Source: Hippasteria phrygiana (taxonomy: Eukaryota > Echinodermata > Asteroidea > Valvatida > Goniasteridae). Taken from it: a DNA stretch of 64,000 nucleotides. The notes under the pieces are model-generated. The model had not been told where the DNA came from and made no database searches. It saw only the letters and a list, made by a program, of their open reading frames with translations. Made by a program: the position numbers and the translations under genes. This document shows, piece after piece, positions 12,349 to 21,668 of this stretch. The stretch's first letter is position 1. Each line of letters starts with the position of its first letter. The stretch covers positions 124,001 through 188,000 of the forward strand of contig JAZGUH010000400.1 of assembly GCA_037893225.1 (NCBI GenBank), written 5' to 3'.

Positions 12349-12732
12349 TCCCTGTTCTTGCGCCCGAACGGCAGGAACGCGACCCGAGAACATTGCACTC
12401 CGAACATGTTCACCACTACCAGTCAGGGTTTACAAGAACATGACGTAATTTGACGCGACGTAGAAGACGACCAAAGATGGCGGATGATTTGATGAAGCAT
12501 AAAAAGTCGGCGTAATGTTGCCAAAAATTCCCTTCAAAACGTTTTGAACAAACTAGGGGAAAATGCAGTTTAAATATGCTGCTTCCGTTAAATTATTTTG
12601 CATCTGAAATTCAGGGCTGCGTTCCACTCTACGCACTGTATGTAGTGCGTGGGGCGACGTACGGAGCGAGAGTGAGAACGTCACTCAATAAAAATAAGCG
12701 CCCACCCAAACAAAGATACTGACATGACAACT

Positions 12733-12952
12733 GACCTATCGCGGTCGAATCGCGTCAATGCAGTTCGTGAATTGTTGACTTGTTGTCCAATCACATCAAT
12801 TATAATTCCACGTGGAACGCGCAAAATCTGAGACAAACAAAAATTACCACACAAAATTCCCATAGGGTTGTCTAAGGGCAATTGGAATTATAATTGATGT
12901 GATTGGACAATAATTCACAAGCTGCGTTGACGCGATTCGACCGCGATAGGTC
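12733..12952. mobile_element. Foldback element, ACCTATCGCGGTCGAATCGCG arms
   Basis: The left arm starts GACCTATCGCGGTCGAATCG and the right arm ends with its reverse complement; TGTCCAATCACATCAATTAT recurs inverted nearer the centre. The arms are about 75-85 bp and non-coding. It directly precedes a SINE. Confidence 0.75.
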
Positions 12953-12975
12953 AATTTGGGGAGACCGCCAACATA

Positions 12976-13065
12976 GGGCAAGATAGCTCAGTTGGTAGAG
13001 CGCCGGTACGGTAACCCGGAGGTCGCAGGTTCGAATCCAACTCCTGCCAGTTTCTTTGTTCACTT
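12976..13065 (+). mobile_element. tRNA-derived SINE
   Basis: GATAGCTCAGTTGGTAGAGC (A box and D arm) and GGTTCGAATCC (B box) are intact, but the anticodon and T stems do not pair and no U33 can be placed, so it is not a functional tRNA. A tail CTGCCAGTTTCTTTGTTCA is shared with the inverted copy at 28935-29042, which shows a dispersed SINE family. Confidence 0.75.
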
Positions 13066-13784
13066 TGAAAATAAAAATAAGTAATCGAATTGAGTTTATT
13101 GAAAATAATGAGCAAGTTCGATCAAGGACTATAGTTAACCATAGTTAAACAAACCTGGTTGAATAATTTTTTGATTTTTTGTATTTTTCAGTTTAATTAA
13201 ATCTCCAGGGACAATTTTGGTTTGGGAAAAAAGACAGATAAACTTGAATTAAAAAAATCGATCTTTTTATGGTGACGTTAGTTGCACATGCAATGCGTGA
13301 TTTTTGTTTAAAGCTGTTTTTTTAAAACATGTTCTCTGCACGATTGCAGTTGGTGCTATTTCTTTCACGTCATATTTTCAAATTAGAATAAGGTACAGGG
13401 ATTGTTCATCACAAAGCCCATTAGTTTTTCTTTATTCTGGCATTGTAATTAATCTCAAATAATAATGGCCGAAAATAATTTCACAATGTTGTGTCACGGC
13501 AAGGTTCCAAACTACTGTGCAAATCCAATTTGTTTCAGGGATTTTTCGCTTGAGTGAAGTACTAGACAGTGAAGGTGTTTATGTGCCCAAAATCACATAC
13601 ATGTTGTATGGACTTTATAATATAGGTTATATTTAAATGTCATTCAATAAGTGTAAAAAGCCTCTCTTAGCCATAAATAAAACCCTTTTATTACCGTAAG
13701 TACCCTTTTTGACCATGCTGTGTAGTACGGTGTGTACTGTCTCGGTGTCAACAAAAACACACACATGTACTTGAGATTCATACA
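13066..13784. other. AT-rich intergenic, nothing recognised
   Basis: No coding exon, RNA gene or repeat boundary can be supported here. Confidence 0.4.
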
Positions 13785-13872
13785 AGGACTCGGACACAAG
13801 GACTCGGACTCTGACCCCAAGAACTCAGACTCGGACTTGGACCCCAAGGACTCGGACTCGAATTGGGTGGAC
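13785..13872. repeat. Degenerate GGACTCGGACTC repeat
   Basis: Imperfect units of GGACTCGGACTC and GACCCCAAG alternate over about 85 bp. Non-coding. Confidence 0.7.
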
Positions 13873-14015
13873 TCGACTACAGCACTGCCCATTTCCTCAT
13901 TGATCATGACACTCTGGGCACTTCATTGTTACCCCTGCTCATCAGGCCCATCGATCATTCCAGAAGCCTCAGCTCCCCGGGGAGTATACAGCATACAGTA
14001 TATATATTTGTGACA

Positions 14016-14456
14016 AAGTGTCTTACTCAAGGACACTTTGTCACAAGCAGCCCCTGATCATCAAGTTTCTTGCTCAAGGACACTTTGTCACAAGCAGCCC
14101 CTGATCATCAAGTTTCTTGCTCAAGGACACTTTGTCACAAGCAGCCCCTGGTCATCAAGTTTCTTGCTCAAGGACACTTTGTCACAAGCAGCCCCTGGTC
14201 ATAAAGTTTCTTGCTCAAGGACACTTTGTCACAAGCAGCCCCTGATCATCAAGTTTCTTGCTCAAGGACACTTTGTCACAAGCAGCCCCTGGTCATAAAG
14301 TTTCTTGCTCAAGGACACTTTGTCACAAGCAGCCCCTGATCATCAAGTTTCTTACTCAAGGACACTTTGTCACAAGCAGCCCCTGATCATCATGTTTCTT
14401 ACTCAAGGACACTTTGTCACAAGCAGCCCCTGATCATCAAGTTTCTTACTCAAGGA
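14016..14456. repeat. 47-bp minisatellite downstream of NRBF2
   Basis: About nine units spaced 47 bp apart, each with GGACACTTTGTCACAAGCAG followed by CCCCTGATCATCAAGTTTCTT and a CTCAA spacer. The array begins with a perfect 15-bp hairpin, TTGTGACAAAGTGTC against GACACTTTGTCACAA. It starts 161 bp downstream of the NRBF2 stop and may lie in its 3' UTR. Most units contain AAGCAGCCCCTGATCATCAA or a one- to three-base variant; this 20-mer is also found, on the opposite strand, in NRBF2 exon 3. Confidence 0.95.
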
Positions 14457-14616
14457 CAAGCACAATTACACTGGTTGACTCAAACCCATAATCTGTAGTA
14501 TCAGCAGCAAATCTTAAATTCAAATGTAATCACTACAACTACATGTAAACCAGAGTTGGAATTAGACCCCAGGTAAGAGTACAGGTAGTCATCACTCTAC
14601 CAAACCGTCTTCCATA

Positions 14617-17600
14617 TCAGCTCATGTCTTCGAATTGCTCAAAGTCGGGGATAAGAAGTGCGGACAGGGGAGGCAATGACTCCAAGGGAGGGGTGCCGGC
14701 AAAGCCGTCTATCAACGAAAACGGGGTCCCCAATGTGGGGTCTGACACCATTCCAAAATGGTCCTCGTTCGTCCTCTCCACATGGTGTGCTCTGCATTCT
14801 TCCAGCTGTCGAGTGAGGTCTGCAATCGTCTCCTTCAGTTTCTGGTTCTCATGTTGGCAGCTGTCAAGCACCTGAAAGAGCTGCTTCAGATGTTCTCGCA
14901 GCTCCTGGTTCTGGGTTTCCAGCAGCCGATTTTGGCTTCTGAGCTTCTCAACATCCATTTGCTGAGTGTTAGGAATCTTGCATCCTGTCGCGACCTCGGT
15001 TTGTTTGTTCTGATCACCATGCAGCACTGCCTTTGCACCATCCTGATGCCTCAAACTCAGTGTCTTTATAGCTGCTAGCAACTGGGATACTCGATACCCC
15101 GGCCGCTCGTCTTCATCATCACGATGTTGTCGGATCAAAGCCAGAAGCGAGTCTGTCTCCTCAGAGGAACTGAACCTGGACTCCAAGCTCTCGGTTCTCA
15201 TCCTTCCCTCCTCCACCTCCTGCTCTGCCCCTTTGTCACATGCTCCCTCACATGCAGAGTTTGGTCCTTTGAGGACATTTGGGGTATCGTCATTGAGAAA
15301 GCGCCCATTCCAGACTGTCATCACCGAGTCTGGTTTTCTTTTGCCCCACTGCTGTCGTTTTTTGATGATCAGGGGCTGCTTCCGGAGATTCTCAAGTTGC
15401 AGTCTCAGCGAAAGGACAGCCCCAGGATTCTGTGTCTGCTGAATTGCAAGCTCTAAGTTTTCTGCCAAACAAATAATCAAATTAAAATGGATTTTATATG
15501 CAAAACATCTAGTTTTTGGAATGTGGAGTTAAAGGGACACATTGCCTTCAAATGTCATGAAATTTTGATGTTTGGAAATGTTCCTTATCTTCTATAAAAG
15601 TTGTTCATGCAAAAAAACACGTATAATGTGTTGTAATTAGTGAGTAGTGATTACAAAACAAAAAATTGGCCGCTGATCCCCGACATCTGACCCGTGAAAC
15701 ATAGACTTATTTCCAGTAGTAAATACCACCGTCTAAATAATGCGCAAAATACACTGTAAGAGTCTTTAGGCTGGCGCCGCAGCCAGTGGCCTTGTGAACC
15801 TATCAGATGATCGCCAGGTACAATTCTCTACCTCGCGACACATATCGCCAGTGCTGCGCGCCGTGCCACAGTACATCAAAATGGAACAACAGAACGTACT
15901 TCAACCAGATGCGACTGGAAATGCGACTGGTGAACACGGTCCGCCATTTTGTGGAGTCAAAAATTTGGTTCTACAAAATGGCGGACCGTTATTTGTCACG
16001 AAATTAAACAAAAACCACGCAATTTGAAGGGATAGTTATGTGAATCTTTATATTCTACTTTTAAAAAAGCTTCCCATTATCCATTTCAGTTTTATAGCCC
16101 AAATCGCAAAATCCAAAGCAATGTGTCCCTTTAAGCATCATAAAATCTTTTAAAATAAAAAAAAAATTGTGACATTTTGGCTTCGGTAGTTAGCAATGCA
16201 CCACACATTCTACCGCCTCCATCGTACATAAATTTTTACAAATGAAGATGACATACATTAGGTGAATAGCTTATAAAGGTTTGTACTTTTTCACTAGAAA
16301 AAATGAATAAAGATGTGAACTTGAACAAACCTGCAGCTTGAATGTAACAAGATGTAGCCTGCTCGTATTGTCCACTTATCAACATTCTTTCAGCCTGTCT
16401 CTCAATCCGATGGGCCTAGTATTGACAAAAATGTGTGGAGAGAAAAACAGTTGTTAAGAATTAATTAACACATATCAAACAAACAGTTGGGCTACAAAAT
16501 GTGTTTTTGAACAACTGCACATACAGGGCTCGAAATTGTCGCTGGACCGAGTCCAGTAATTGAAGTGCTGGTATATTGGTTTCCATGACCAGCAGTGAGC
16601 ACCACACTCCACTATAAAGTCTCATAGCATTTCAGTTTTGTACTTACAAAAAATACTTCTTTATCTCCATATTTTTGTTTATTGTGCATCAATCCTGGAA
16701 ATTTCTTTTTGGTCTAGTAGATGTCTTCAGCTAGCCCTGTGGACTTGCAGATTTGTTCCCAAAATTCAATCCCTGACATTAGGGGAGATGGGGGTAATTA
16801 CACGGGCTAAGTTGAAGCTTGCTCTATGGTTGAAGCATTGATATTTTTTTCCATAGCTAGCTATGGAAAAAACTTACCCAGTGTTCCAACTAACCCCCAT
16901 TTCCCCTACTGATGAGGATGAGGTCATAAACAACCCTAACCAACTTAACCCTTTCCTTACCAATTAGTTTACTCCACAAGCCACAGCACCCCTGTTACTT
17001 AAAGTCAAGTTTTACAACACACCAGAGTATCCAAACAACAAATATATTCACCATGTTTGTTTTTCACTGTCCATATACATGATCTTTATACATGTACCAT
17101 CAGAAAGAATTGTTTAGATCTTTTTATTACAATATTTTGAGAAAACTGTATCTGAAGTTTCCCTGTACAGTTTTGTGTATGGATTGCCATTTGTTCCTGT
17201 AACAAACAACTTTCCTGTTTGATAGAATGGGCCAGAAGAGAAAACTGCCGTTGGTAACTTGGCTATTTTAGCAATTTATGACTTTCATTTTTAACACAAT
17301 GAAAGATAAATTCTTGAGGGTGAAATCTTTAGTTGAAAATACAACCATTCAACAAGCAGTCAGCTGCTTTTTCTGTGTAAGTGGTTTTATGCTTGATTGA
17401 ACAAAGAATGTGGTACTACTGGGGGAAGTATGAGCCAATAAACAATGTGGTAAGGAAAGGGTAAAAGGCAATATTAAGAGTCGTTTTCTTCTGACTGTAC
17501 TTTGGAAAAAAATCTCCCTTACAAAAATCTGTGAATGGCTTATCGTAATTTTTCAATTTCAATGTAAAATGTTAGATAACTTGGGGATTTAGGAGCCTAC

Positions 17601-18262
17601 ATGTACTAAGGAGGCCCACACTAGCCCAACTTTGGGCGATTGTGTAAAAAAACTGTAGAGTAGGGCCCTGCTCCCTAAGGGAACAAAAATCCACTTTTAG
17701 GTTTGGAATTGCCAAACTAACTTTAGGGCCTATTGGAGACATTACAAACCAGGTATGCCGTAGATAAAGGGCAGTTTTTGAGAGAAATTTTGGGGTAAAG
17801 CGACGATGAAGACGACAAAACGCAATGCAAAAATAAAGATGGCGATCACTGCGACGCACAGTAAACATGCAAAACCGTGTTGATTCGCATGGAAAATGCC
17901 GTAAAGCGCGTAACGCCTAAAGAAATTGCATTTTCTACCGCAATAAATAAACTGTTTAAAATTACCAATAAAAATGTCAATGGAATTAAGAGAAGTCTGC
18001 TTTAGGTTGAAAAAGTCATTTTGGAATAAGAAAAAATACCCTTGACTCTAATTTGATCAAAACTAAAGAAAGGCCCTAACGTTTTTGACGCGTTACACTA
18101 CTGACTACACTGTTGACACAATCGAACAACTTTGTGCCCAATTTCCGGACACCACTTTTTGATACAAAAAACGCGTAATTTTGACTAGTCACTGCTTTTC
18201 ATTCATTTGTTTGTGTAAGGTAAATTCTTCCTCACCCGATTAAGTGGTGAATCGGGATCCAT
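14617..18262 (-). CDS. NRBF2: NRBF2 orthologue, autophagy PI3-kinase complex I subunit, 3 coding exons
   Basis: Coding exons are 18262-18236 (MDPDSPLNR), 16415-16331 and 15461-14617. Phases join 0 then 1 and give 318 residues, against 287 in human. Exon 2 encodes AHRIERQAERMLISGQYEQA, the MIT-like helical hairpin of NRBF2 that binds ATG14; the next exon completes it. Residues about 207-261 form the coiled coil (VEKLRSQNRLLETQNQEL) that dimerises the protein. The tail SLPPLSALLIPDFEQFEDMS resembles the human PPLD-type acidic C terminus. NRBF2 is a known regulatory subunit of the VPS34-VPS15-Beclin1-ATG14 complex that makes PI3P at autophagosome initiation sites. The exon 2 donor is GTTTGT, weaker than usual. 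Intron 2 holds a 606-bp MITE. It diverges from LSM1. Confidence 0.9.
15529..16134. mobile_element. 606-bp MITE, TTAAAGGGACAC ends
   Basis: Begins TTAAAGGGACACATTGCCTT and ends GCAATGTGTCCCTTTAA, so terminal inverted repeats of about 16 bp include TTAA. The interior has an inverted pair GGTCCGCCATTTTGT / ACAAAATGGCGGACC near 15940-15986. It lies within NRBF2 intron 2. No ORF of note. Confidence 0.8.
16780..16909. mobile_element. Palindromic MITE, CATAGCTAGCTATG core (copy 1)
   Basis: Imperfect palindrome of about 130 bp, GGGGAGATGGGGGT ... ACCCCCATTTCCCC, centred on CATAGCTAGCTATG. A more perfect copy is at 19984-20115. It lies in NRBF2 intron 1. Confidence 0.8.
16945..17465. mobile_element. 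MITE, TTAACCCTTTCCTTACC ends (copy 1)
   Basis: Starts TTAACCCTTTCCTTACCAA and ends GGTAAGGAAAGGGTAAA, giving about 17-bp terminal inverted repeats. The interior (GGGCCAGAAGAGAAAAC, ATATTCACCATGTTT) matches the second copy starting at 19788. It lies in NRBF2 intron 1. Confidence 0.75.
17628..18081. mobile_element. MITE, TAGGGCCCT ends (copy 1)
   Basis: Interspersed repeat matching 49449-49890 along most of its length (GGTATGCCGT, GACGACAAAACGCAA, AAGATGGCGATCAC, ATACCCTTGACTCTA). Ends carry TAGGGCCCTG and AAAGGCCCTA. Open frames inside it are transposon-derived and not NRBF2 exons. Confidence 0.75.
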
Positions 18263-18585
18263 TTCCAACTTCGCATTGTCACTTTTGTGTAGCATTTCGA
18301 GATTTTACAGAGAAAAAGATGACCGTTCTTGCCGTAGCACATCGCAGTAGCCAGAGCCATTGATGTTGAAGAGCGCCCCCATGTGGTTAACTATGGAATA
18401 ATTAAAAGCACAATGTTCGTATGTAAATGTACGTACTGTGCACATTTCCCTGCCTTTTCTATTCTGTTGCATGCAGCAGACGCATTTTCCGTGGAACTTT
18501 GTGGACTTTAGTTTAACCCCAAAAGACGTCGGATTGACAGATTGATGCACGTATTAGGCTAGGCTATGCTCACTGTTTTTTCAGT
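18263..18585. promoter_or_regulatory. Shared NRBF2-LSM1 intergenic region, candidate bidirectional promoter
   Basis: Only 323 bp separate the two divergent start codons. The segment is free of recognised repeats, unlike its surroundings. It contains GAGCGCCCCC, a GACGTC motif near 18526 and no obvious TATA box on either side. The promoter role is inferred from position. Confidence 0.6.
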
Positions 18586-19102
18586 ATGGATTTTTTGCCA
18601 GGAACAGCGAGTCTTATTGCAGAAATTGATAGTAAGTAAAACTCAAAAGTTGTGGCCAAATCAAATGAAATGTTAAAATAGGCCTGCCCTAATAAACACA
18701 TCAATGTCACGACATGCATGCATGATGTAGAAGCATTGTATAGTCTTTCATGGAAATCATAACATTCTCAAGGCTCTAGCCCGGGATCCGACTTTAAGTT
18801 TTACCCCAACTGCGAATCTGACAAATGGCATCTTCTTTCCGTATAAATAATAGAACTTATCTAGGCCTACCTAAATAACTTTTTTTCTGGGTAAGTATAA
18901 AGGTAGGCCCGGTAGGCCTTAACACGTTAGCCCTACAAATATACATGATAAAGGGATATTGCCATTGGTCTAATTCTAATAAATGTTTTTGTTTGTAACA
19001 CAGAGAAAATTCTAGTAGTGCTACGAGATGGCCGAACATTGATTGGTTTCCTTCGCAGCATTGATCAATTTGGTAAGTTGTTGATTTTGATGTGTAATTC
19101 CC

Positions 19103-19145
<43 letters not shown>

Positions 19146-20740
19146 TACTGAATGCCCACCCAACCATCTACCCTGTGCCAGTTTATCACCATTGATCCAC
19201 AACTGGGCATGTTATTCACATGCCGAGACACGAGTAAAAGTTGCAAATCACTTGGATTATACTTGTCTAAACTACATGTGACCCTTTCTCTAGCACCTTG
19301 TACTTTTTTGGATAGAAAGTGATTGTCTATTTTTGTCATTGCCCTTTTAATCAGCCAACCTTGTGCTCCACCGGACGATTGAGCGCATCCACGTTGGCAA
19401 GCAGTACGGAGACATCCCTCGAGGTGTCTTCGTGATCAGAGGAGAAAACGTCATGCTCATCGGGGAAATTGTAAGTTGATAGGCAGGTAGAAGAGATTTG
19501 GTTGATTGAAGGAATCTTGGAAAAAATTGTCACATTTCTGTGGTGACATTTAGCTTGACTTCATTGTGAAATCTAATAAACAATGATTGATTATTACATG
19601 GTTTGTTTTTAGACGTGAGGGACACATGCCATTTTCAGCAAAGCGTTTCAGTGACATTATGTGCTCGAAGTGGTAAAAAACAATGTCCCCCGTCACAGCA
19701 AATGTTATTTGTTTTGTTGTATCATACTAATGAGTGCAAAACATGAGCCTTACTTTGAGAAAAAATGTACTCATTGATGTATAAACTTTAACCCTTTCGT
19801 AACCAATGTCAAGTTTACTGGACAGGCCACAGCGCCTTTGCTGCTTAGTGCTTACCAATGTCGAGTTTACTTGACAAGGAAACCACACCCCAGAGCATCC
19901 AAACAACAGATATATTCACCATGTTTCAACAAACTCGAGTGCTTTATACCAACAGAAAGAGCTTGTTCAAATCTTTCTAGGGTGGGGGAGATGGGGGTTA
20001 GTTTGAACACTGGGTAAGTTAAAACATTGAGATTTTTTTCCACAGCTAGCTATGGGAAAAAAATCTCAATGTTTTAACTTACCCCGTGTTCCAACTGACC
20101 CCCAATCTCCCCATCTATCAAATTCATGTGTCACCATTATAATATTTTTGGAAAACTCTATTTGGTTTTTCTCTGTACAGTTGCCTGTATGGAGTGCTAA
20201 TTGCTTATAAGACAAACAAGTTTCACGTTTGATAAAGTGGGCCAGAAGAGAAAACAGCCATAGGCTAACTTTCTTACTTTAGCAATTATGACTTTCATTT
20301 CTACACTATTGCAATGCAGCAAATCCATTAGCTCCGACTTGTTTTCTTTTACTGTCCAAATTCATTGTAAATCTATGTTGCACAAGCTGGACTTGTGAAA
20401 CCTCACATTACTGACAATCCATTAAATATTGTATAAGGACTAAGGACTTTCTAATGAGCTGACTACAGTTTGATGTAGTATTTAATTTACAGGAAAATGG
20501 GAATTTCACTACTGGTACGTTTCTGTTCTTCTTGAGTGCTTTGATACTTTGACTTGTTTTGGGCAGGATCTAGCCAATGAGGGCACACTGCCCCTCGAAC
20601 AGGTCTCCATCGATGAGATCCTAGAGGCCCAGCGGGCCGAGCAGCTCAAGAAACAGGAGGAGGAGAAGACAAGGAACAAGAAGCTGCTGGAGAGAGGTCT
20701 GCAACCTCACGCTGATACGACACATGAGGAGTTTGCATAA
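18586..20740 (+). CDS. LSM1: LSM1 orthologue, mRNA decapping Sm-like protein, 4 coding exons
   Basis: Exons 18586-18631, 19004-19072, 19355-19470 and 20567-20740 join in phase 1, 1, 0 to give 134 residues, almost the human length of 133. The N terminus MDFLPGTASLIAEID is the conserved LSM1 start. Exon 2 carries the Sm1 motif (LRDGRTLIGFLRSIDQF), exon 3 the rest of Sm1 and Sm2 (IPRGVFVIRGENVMLIGEI), and exon 4 the LSM1-specific helix (LEQVSIDEILEAQRAEQ) and charged tail. LSM1 is the defining subunit of the cytoplasmic LSM1-7 ring, which with PAT1 binds oligoadenylated mRNA 3' ends and promotes decapping in P-bodies. All donors are GTAAGT except exon 4, which is last. An AATAAA lies at 21039. 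Introns hold a 41-C tract and two nested MITEs. Confidence 0.97.
19104..19144. repeat. Poly-C tract, 41 bp
   Basis: Uninterrupted run of 41 C in LSM1 intron 2, only about 30 bp downstream of the exon 2 donor. On the template strand it is a long G-run able to form quadruplexes. Confidence 0.97.
19788..20310. mobile_element. MITE TTAACCCTTTC family, copy 2, carrying a nested palindrome
   Basis: Matches 16945-17465 on both sides of an inserted palindrome at 19984-20115: CATCCAAACAACA, ATATTCACCATGTTT to the left and GGGCCAGAAGAGAAAAC, AGCAATTATGACTTTCATT to the right. The right terminal repeat is not clear. It lies in LSM1 intron 3. Confidence 0.7.
19984..20115. mobile_element. Near-perfect palindromic MITE (copy 2)
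   Basis: About 132 bp in which GGGTAAGTTAAAACATTGAG and its reverse complement flank the CAGCTAGCTATG centre, with outer arms GGGGAGATGGGGGTTAG / GACCCCCAATCTCCCC. It is inserted into the repeat at 19788-20310 and could fold as a long hairpin in LSM1 pre-mRNA. Confidence 0.85.
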
Positions 20741-21038
20741 CATCATGCACATATGGACCATGAACCTCAAATGGGAACCTCATGTGTGGTACTACCGGTA
20801 CATGGATAGTTCTGTAGAATTCTACAGAATTCTGTAGCATGATATGTACTTGAATAGATGAAAAGACGAGTGCACAAGGAGGATATGGACTTCCATCAAG
20901 GTGGATGGACTTCCATCAAGAAGCATAAGAGAACAATGTGCATCTCAAAGCCCTCATCACTGTGCATAACTTGGAGTTGACTTTATGGCAGACCAGTGCA
21001 GAGTGAGGACACATGTACTGCCTTTTGCTTGGAGGAAT

Positions 21039-21044
21039 AATAAA
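21039..21044 (+). promoter_or_regulatory. LSM1: LSM1 polyadenylation signal candidate
   Basis: AATAAA about 300 bp downstream of the LSM1 stop codon, within AATAATAAAGAAATG. This is the first canonical hexamer after the stop. Confidence 0.6.
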
Positions 21045-21530
21045 GAAATGAAGTGCTCAGAAAGAGGTTTGGGGTACATAGGGAGTTTGCACAGTTCCTA
21101 ATTATTCACTGTGAGGTACAAGAAACACAAGAGGTACCCAATGTTTGAGCCCAATGGAGGTGCACTACATTAGGCCAAGTAAAAAAAAAGTTTTTTTTTA
21201 AAGGAAGGAAGGGCTTTTTATTATTTATTTTGAAGGTTTCCTTTTTATAATTTCAACCGTAGGTTTTTCAACTGTTTAAAGAGACATGTTGGACAAGAGA
21301 AGTGAACATGTTTATAGTGTTAGTAAGCTTGTATTTTATTTTCAAATGGATCAGTTGATTTTTGTTTTGTTTTTTTCATCTCATTTCCACTGGTAAAAAT
21401 AAAATAAAAAATCCAATCCAGGCGGCCCTAAAAAATAAGGCGTGCGGGGACACTGAACATGTTTTTTTTTTCTTCGCCTTGCAGGATCTTTTGTACAGTA
21501 TGTTTAGTTTCTAGATATCTCGTTTTGCCA

Positions 21531-21668
21531 ATTAGCCTTTTAGAGGTATGGTGGACACAATAGGAAGGGCGCTATTTGATTTGGGTATACCTTTTGTGCC
21601 ATACAAAAGGTTTACCCAAATCAAATAGCGCCCTCCTATTGTGTCCGCCATACCTCTAAAAGGCTAAT
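21531..21668. mobile_element. 138-bp hairpin MITE downstream of LSM1
   Basis: ATTAGCCTTTTAGAGGTATG is matched in inverse at the right end (CATACCTCTAAAAGGCTAAT), and the arms continue through GGGCGCTATTTGATTTGGGTA / TACCCAAATCAAATAGCGCC to a tiny loop. Pairing is almost complete over more than 60 bp per arm. Confidence 0.85.

Noticed and set aside
12976..13050. Candidate tRNA gene
   Set aside because: A and B boxes are good but the anticodon and T stems do not pair, no U33 is present, and a tail-sharing copy exists at 28935-29042, so it is a SINE.
14038..14298. Frame of repeated SCSRTLCHKQPLIIKF units
   Set aside because: Translation of the 47-bp minisatellite; the QPLIIK match to NRBF2 reflects the shared 20-mer and not a second gene.
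17572..17868. 98-codon minus-strand frame between NRBF2 exons
   Set aside because: It lies in a MITE that recurs at 49449-49890 with the same frame, and the true first NRBF2 exon is at 18236-18262.
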